DNA from: an uncultured Bacteroidales bacterium
Lineage (GTDB): Bacteria; Bacteroidota; Bacteroidia; Bacteroidales; UBA932
Length of the DNA: 64,000 bases
Reading direction: 5' to 3'
Assembly (NCBI GenBank): GCA_905233275.1
Contig: CAJODR010000009.1
Coordinates: forward strand, 62,001 to 126,000
In this document: positions 60,329-64,000 of the stretch, piece by piece
Layout: each line of letters begins with the position of its first letter
Position numbering within the stretch: position 1 is the stretch's first letter
Program-made: the position numbers and the translations under genes
Notes under the pieces: model-generated
The model's input: only the letters and a program-made list of their open reading frames with translations
What the model was told of the DNA's origin: nothing
The model's database searches: none

Positions 60329-62050
60329 TTATTCTTCGGGAGTTACTGCACGGAAGGAAGGGAGGTCCTCGGCCTTGAAGGCGAGGACGTATGCGCTCTT
60401 GCCGGCGACATTCTCTTCGGCCATCCTGGTGTAGACCTCTGCGCTCTTGCCGAAAAGCTCAGGAGCCTTGCTGGCGTCGCGGAGGAGAAGGAGGGACATG
60501 ATGATCTCGCCTGTCATGTCGTAGAGACGGCGGGCGAGGAAATCCTGCATCTCCTGGTTGCCGGCGGCCTTGACATATTCGACGCTCTCGTCGTAGAGGT
60601 CGGCCATCTTTGCCACGCGGGCTTTGAGGCCTTCGTACTGGGGAGCTACTGCATCCTCAAGCATTTCGCGGATGATTGCGGAATAGGTACCGTTGGTGAT
60701 ATAACGCACTGCGGCGACGACCTGAAGCTGGGTGGTGCCTTCGTAGATGGAGAATATGCGGGCGTCGCGGAGGAGCCTCTGGCACTTGTATTCCATGATG
60801 AATCCGCTGCCGCCGTGGACGGAAATGCCGTCGTAGGCATTCTGGTTGGCATATTCAGAAGTCATGCCCTTGCAGATCGGGGTGAAGGCGTCGGCGAGAC
60901 GGGTGTATTTCTTCATCTCCTGCCTTTCTTCGGCTGTGAGCGGACGCTCGCGCTGAATGTCTTCGAGGCACTTGTAAATATCCACGTGCGCTGCGGTATG
61001 GTAGAGGAGGGTGCGGCCTGCGTCGAGTTTGGCTTTCATCCTCGAGAGCATGTCGTATACTCCGGGGAAGTGCTCGATGGTCTTGCCGAACTGGGCGCGC
61101 TCGGAGGCGTAACGGACAGCCTCGTTGTAGGCTTCCTGGCTGAGTCCGGAGCTCTGGGCACCGATGCCGAGACGGGCGGCGTTCATCAAGGCCATGACGG
61201 CCTTGATGAGGCCGAGACGGCGTTCGCCGCAGAGTTCTGCCTTGGCATTCTTGTATGTGAGCTCGCAGGTAGGGGAGCCGTGGATACCGAGCTTGTGCTC
61301 GATGTGGCGCACGTTGACTCCGCCCTGGCGCTTGTCATAGATGAACATTGAGAGGCCGCGGCCGTCCTTGGAGCCTTCCTCACTACGTGCGAGAACGAGA
61401 TGGATGTCGCTGTCGCCGTTGGTGATGAATCGTTTGACGCCGTTGAGGAGCCAGCAGCCGTCCTTTTCGCTCCAGGTGGCCTTGAGCATCACCCTCTGGA
61501 GGTCGGAACCGGCGTCGGGCTCGGTGAGGTCCATGGACATGGTCTCGCCCGCGCAGATGCGGGGAAGAAACCTCATCCTCTGGTCCTCGTCACCGAATTC
61601 GTAAAGGGTATCGGCGCAGCTCTGGAGGCTCCAGATATTCTGCAGGGATGCATCAGCAGCCGAAACCAGCTCTGAACACATGCTGAAGACGAGGTTGGGG
61701 AGATTGAGTCCGCCGTAACGACGGGCCAGCGAGACACCGCAGAGACCTGCCTTGCGGAGGGCGTCCATGTTTTCGACGGTCTTGGAGGCATATTTCATAC
61801 GTCCGTTCTCGAGGTGCGGGCCTTCGAGGTCCACGTCCTCGGAATTGGGGGCGATGATGTTGGCTGCGATGTCGCCCAGGATTTCAAGCAGACGCTTGTA
61901 ATTCTCGATGCAGTCCTCGTAGTCTACGGGGGCATCGGCATATTTTTCCTTGTCAGCGAAATTGCGCTCTTTGAGCTCCACGATGCGGTGCATCAGGGGA
62001 TGATCGAGGTGGAATGCAATCTCGGGATGGTCGGTATAGTAGTTTGCCAT
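60329..62050 (-). CDS. Acyl-CoA dehydrogenase, long type
   Basis: A 573-residue flavoprotein. The core has LCGVSLARRYGG, MSMDLTEPDAGSDLQRVMLKATW (FAD and substrate binding), KRFITNGDSDIHLVLAR, YASERAQFGKTIEHFPGVYDML and SVHGGSGFIMEYKCQRLLRDARIFSIYEGTTQLQ. The last block carries the C-terminal region usual for the catalytic Glu loop. A further domain of about 100 residues follows, as in AidB- or DUF-extended forms. With EtfA and EtfB next door it should oxidise, or in reverse reduce, short acyl-CoA and pass electrons to ETF. Confidence 0.92.
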   Translation of the reverse strand: MANYYTDHPEIAFHLDHPLMHRIVELKERNFADKEKYADAPVDYEDCIENYKRLLEILGDIAANIIAPNSEDVDLEGPHLENGRMKYASKTVENMDALRKAGLCGVSLARRYGGLNLPNLVFSMCSELVSAADASLQNIWSLQSCADTLYEFGDEDQRMRFLPRICAGETMSMDLTEPDAGSDLQRVMLKATWSEKDGCWLLNGVKRFITNGDSDIHLVLARSEEGSKDGRGLSMFIYDKRQGGVNVRHIEHKLGIHGSPTCELTYKNAKAELCGERRLGLIKAVMALMNAARLGIGAQSSGLSQEAYNEAVRYASERAQFGKTIEHFPGVYDMLSRMKAKLDAGRTLLYHTAAHVDIYKCLEDIQRERPLTAEERQEMKKYTRLADAFTPICKGMTSEYANQNAYDGISVHGGSGFIMEYKCQRLLRDARIFSIYEGTTQLQVVAAVRYITNGTYSAIIREMLEDAVAPQYEGLKARVAKMADLYDESVEYVKAAGNQEMQDFLARRLYDMTGEIIMSLLLLRDASKAPELFGKSAEVYTRMAEENVAGKSAYVLAFKAEDLPSFRAVTPEE

Positions 62051-62059
62051 AGTCTTCTG

Positions 62060-63082
62060 TTATTTGCTGTTCTGCTTGTAGTACTTGATGAGCTTGGGGA
62101 TCACCTCTTCCACGGTGCCTACGATGACGTAGTCGGCAATGGTGTTGATCGGAGCGTCGGGATCGGAGTTGATGGAAATGATGATCGAACTGTCCTGCAT
62201 GCCGGCGATGTGCTGGATCTGGCCGGAGATGCCGCAGGCGATGTACACCTTGGGATGCACGGTGACACCGGTCTGGCCGATCTGGCGGTCATGATCGCAG
62301 AATCCTGCGTCTACTGCTGCGCGGCTGGCGCCAACCTCGGCATGAAGGACCTTTGCAAGGTCGAACAGCATGTCGAATCCTTCCTTGGAGCCCATTCCGT
62401 AGCCGCCGGAGACGACTATCGATGCGCCTTTGAGATTGTGCCTGGCGGCTTCGACGTGGTGGTCAAGAACCTTGACGACGTAGCTCTCGGGGCTTACATA
62501 CTTGCTGACCTCGGGATAGACTGTCTCACCCTTGTAGGGACCGTCGCAGAGGGCTTTCTGCATGACGCCACTGCGGACCGTCGCCATCTGCGGACGATGG
62601 TCGGGGTTGACGATGGTGGCAACAATGTTGCCGCCGAATGCGGGACGGATCTGATAGAGGAGGTTTTCGTATTCCTTGCCCGTCTTGACATCGGTGAAGG
62701 GACCGATTTCGAGCGAGGTGCAGTCTGCGGTAAGACCGCTGGTCAGCGAAGATGAGACCCTCGGGCCGAGGTCGCGGCCGATGACGGTAGCGCCCATGAG
62801 GCAGATCTGGGGCTTCTCTTCCTTGAACAGGTTTACAAGAATGTCAGTGTGGGGAGCGGAGGTGTAAGGGAAAAGGTCTTTGCCGTCAAAGACGAACAGT
62901 TTGTCGACCCCGTAAGGGAGAATCTGGTCTTCGACCTTGCCCTTGATACCGGTACCGGCTACCACTGCGTGGAGTTCTACTCCTAAAGTATTGGCGAGTT
63001 TGCGCCCTTTGGTGAGGAGTTCCTGGGAGACTTCGGCAACGGTAGTGCCTTCGATCTCGCAATATACGAATACGTTGTTCAT
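62060..63082 (-). CDS. etfA: Electron transfer flavoprotein alpha subunit
   Basis: A 340-residue protein. The C-terminal FAD domain has VVSGGYGMGSKEGFDMLFDLAKVLHAEVGASRAAVD, GQTGVTVHPKVYIACGISGQIQHIAGM, and IISINSDPDAPINTIADYVIVG. The N-terminal domain pairs with EtfB. It carries electrons between acyl-CoA dehydrogenase (9 bp downstream) and other carriers. It lies 4 bp after etfB, in one operon. Confidence 0.95.
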   Translation of the reverse strand: MNNVFVYCEIEGTTVAEVSQELLTKGRKLANTLGVELHAVVAGTGIKGKVEDQILPYGVDKLFVFDGKDLFPYTSAPHTDILVNLFKEEKPQICLMGATVIGRDLGPRVSSSLTSGLTADCTSLEIGPFTDVKTGKEYENLLYQIRPAFGGNIVATIVNPDHRPQMATVRSGVMQKALCDGPYKGETVYPEVSKYVSPESYVVKVLDHHVEAARHNLKGASIVVSGGYGMGSKEGFDMLFDLAKVLHAEVGASRAAVDAGFCDHDRQIGQTGVTVHPKVYIACGISGQIQHIAGMQDSSIIISINSDPDAPINTIADYVIVGTVEEVIPKLIKYYKQNSK

Positions 63083-63086
63083 TGTG

Positions 63087-63956
63087 CTAGCCGATTAATT
63101 TTTCACTCAGAAGTTCTTTGACAAGGCTCTCGATGTCAGCGTCCGAGGAGCTGAGAGTCTTGGATTCCTTGGCCTGGAAGACGATGTTCTGGACCGTCTT
63201 GACCTTGGTGGGGGAGCCGGCGAGGCCGCACTGGTCGGGATCGCCATTGACATCTGCAACCGACCATTGGGTGAGGTTGAGATAAGGCCTCTCCTCGTAA
63301 AGGGCAGCCCTGGGATCTCCCTCGACCTGCTCTGAAGGACATTTGGCATATTTGTATTTCATCACGAGCTTGGCGTTCTCGGGACGGCAGGGCGCCGCGC
63401 TTCCGTTGACTGTGATGACGAGGGGGAGGGGAGCCTCGACGGTCTCGATGCCGCCGTCGATATGGCGTTCGATGGTGGCTTTGCCGCCTTCGACCTTGAG
63501 TATCTTTTCAGCGTACGTGACCTGGTTGAGTCCAAGTTTCTGGGCCACCTGGGGACCGACCTGGGCGGTGTCGCCGTCGATGGCCTGGCGGCCTCCGATT
63601 ACGATGTCCACTTTGCCGATCTTGCGGATAGCGGTAGCAAGGGCGTATGATGTAGCGAGGGTGTCAGCTCCTGCGAACAGTCTGTCAGTCAACAGGTAAC
63701 CGCCGTCGGCGCCTCTGTAGAGGCCCTGACGTATAATTTCTCCTGCACGGGGAGGGCCCATGGTGAGGACCTCGACGGTCGAACCGGGATTCTCCTCCTT
63801 GAGGCGGAGGGCCTGCTCCAATGCATTCAAATCATCGGGATTGAAAATCGCAGGAAGGGCGGCGCGGTTGACGGTCCCTTCCGGGGTCATCGCATCCTTG
63901 CCCACATTGCGGGTGTCCGGCACTTGTTTGGCCAGAACGACAATTTTAAGAGTCAT
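63087..63956 (-). CDS. etfB: Electron transfer flavoprotein beta subunit
   Basis: A 289-residue protein: MTLKIVVLAKQVPDT, NPDDLNALEQALRLKEENPG, VEVLTMGPPRAGEIIRQGLYRGADGGYLLTD, and the signature VIGGRQAIDGDTAQVGPQVAQKLGLNQVTYAEKI. It binds AMP or FAD and docks on EtfA. It is the first gene of the etfB-etfA-acyl-CoA dehydrogenase-alkaline phosphatase operon. The 44 bp upstream to the window end are AT-rich with no complete promoter visible. Confidence 0.95.
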   Translation of the reverse strand: MTLKIVVLAKQVPDTRNVGKDAMTPEGTVNRAALPAIFNPDDLNALEQALRLKEENPGSTVEVLTMGPPRAGEIIRQGLYRGADGGYLLTDRLFAGADTLATSYALATAIRKIGKVDIVIGGRQAIDGDTAQVGPQVAQKLGLNQVTYAEKILKVEGGKATIERHIDGGIETVEAPLPLVITVNGSAAPCRPENAKLVMKYKYAKCPSEQVEGDPRAALYEERPYLNLTQWSVADVNGDPDQCGLAGSPTKVKTVQNIVFQAKESKTLSSSDADIESLVKELLSEKLIG

Positions 63957-64000
63957 ATTATAATGTAAGGTTTAGATTCATTCTATATAATAATTCTTTA

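Noticed and set aside
61814..62755. 313-codon + frame opposite the acyl-CoA dehydrogenase and etfA genes
   Set aside because: It spans two well-supported genes in antisense and has biased composition.
1..64000. CRISPR array
   Set aside because: No series of regularly spaced direct repeats was seen. The only notable direct repeat pair is the fumarase promoter copies 6 kb apart.

Overview
The window is a chromosomal segment of a Bacteroidales-type bacterium. The evidence is as follows. There are many lipoproteins with short Bacteroidetes signal peptides. Families typical of the phylum are present: DUF4906, DUF4290, FISUMP, BACON-domain and DUF4369/TlpA proteins, and a TraR/DksA protein without its cysteines. 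Starts generally lack Shine-Dalgarno sequences. The promoters fit the Bacteroidetes consensus, a -33 TTG/TTTG about 20 nt from a -7 TAnnTTTG. The core is fairly GC-rich, which by eye suits a gut lineage such as Rikenellaceae or a relative, but the genus cannot be settled from this sequence.

Layout. 0-3.5 kb: surface or fimbria-like proteins (one partial, one DUF4906 lipoprotein). 3.5-7.65 kb (minus): a four-gene signalling operon of TPR histidine kinase, single-domain response regulator, TPR membrane protein and small membrane protein. 7.7-11.0 kb (minus): esterase, NlpC/P60-LysM hydrolase and a YncE-like propeller. 11.1-13.1 kb: a degenerate ManA-like cupin, an Hsp15-like S4 protein and reverse rubrerythrin. 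13.2-22.7 kb: an AddB/AddA-like nuclease-helicase pair, DUF4290, FtsK and a LolA-like carrier. 22.7-26 kb: ApbE, a FISUMP lipoprotein and a ComEC core. 26-28.2 kb: acyl kinase plus phosphate acyltransferase. 28.2-36 kb: GreA, HIT, thioredoxin-like, TsaB, CvpA, IleS, DksA-like and LspA. 36-40.4 kb: UmuC and UmuD separated by an opposing GH3 glycosidase. 40.4-42.1 kb: a TlpA-type lipoprotein and a decayed DUF4870-like gene. 42.4-42.8 kb: two divergent tRNA-Ser genes. 42.9-47.8 kb: SerB, pectinesterase and GH20 hexosaminidase. 47.9-50.1 kb: two tandem membrane-anchored FKBP isomerases and a zinc-ribbon/FHA protein.

50.1-57.5 kb is an accessory region and the most interesting part of the window. 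It holds a chimeric, N-terminally truncated AlbA_2/RecG-like ATPase fused to an XRE helix-turn-helix. Next to it is a minus-strand small RNA gene with a consensus promoter and a UUCG-loop terminator. Then come a 1609-residue DEDD-exonuclease/RecQ/UvrD fusion and a convergent Abi_2/AbiF-type HEPN gene with a structured leader. The helicase and Abi genes lie between two diverged copies (about 80 bp) of the fumarase promoter and first codons, and the left copy encodes only a 14-residue stub. I read this as a defence-type island at the 5' end of the class I fumarase gene, with the Abi gene and its leader RNA as a candidate RNA-regulated toxin system.

57.6-64 kb returns to the core: fumarase, then on the minus strand an operon of EtfB, EtfA, acyl-CoA dehydrogenase and alkaline phosphatase. 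With the acyl kinase/phosphotransacylase pair at 26-28 kb, these suggest an anaerobic fermenter using fumarate and short-chain acyl-CoA chemistry. Four genes (TPR protein, GH3, DUF4870-like, FKBP) carry frameshifts or a nonsense codon; these may be real decay or assembly indels.
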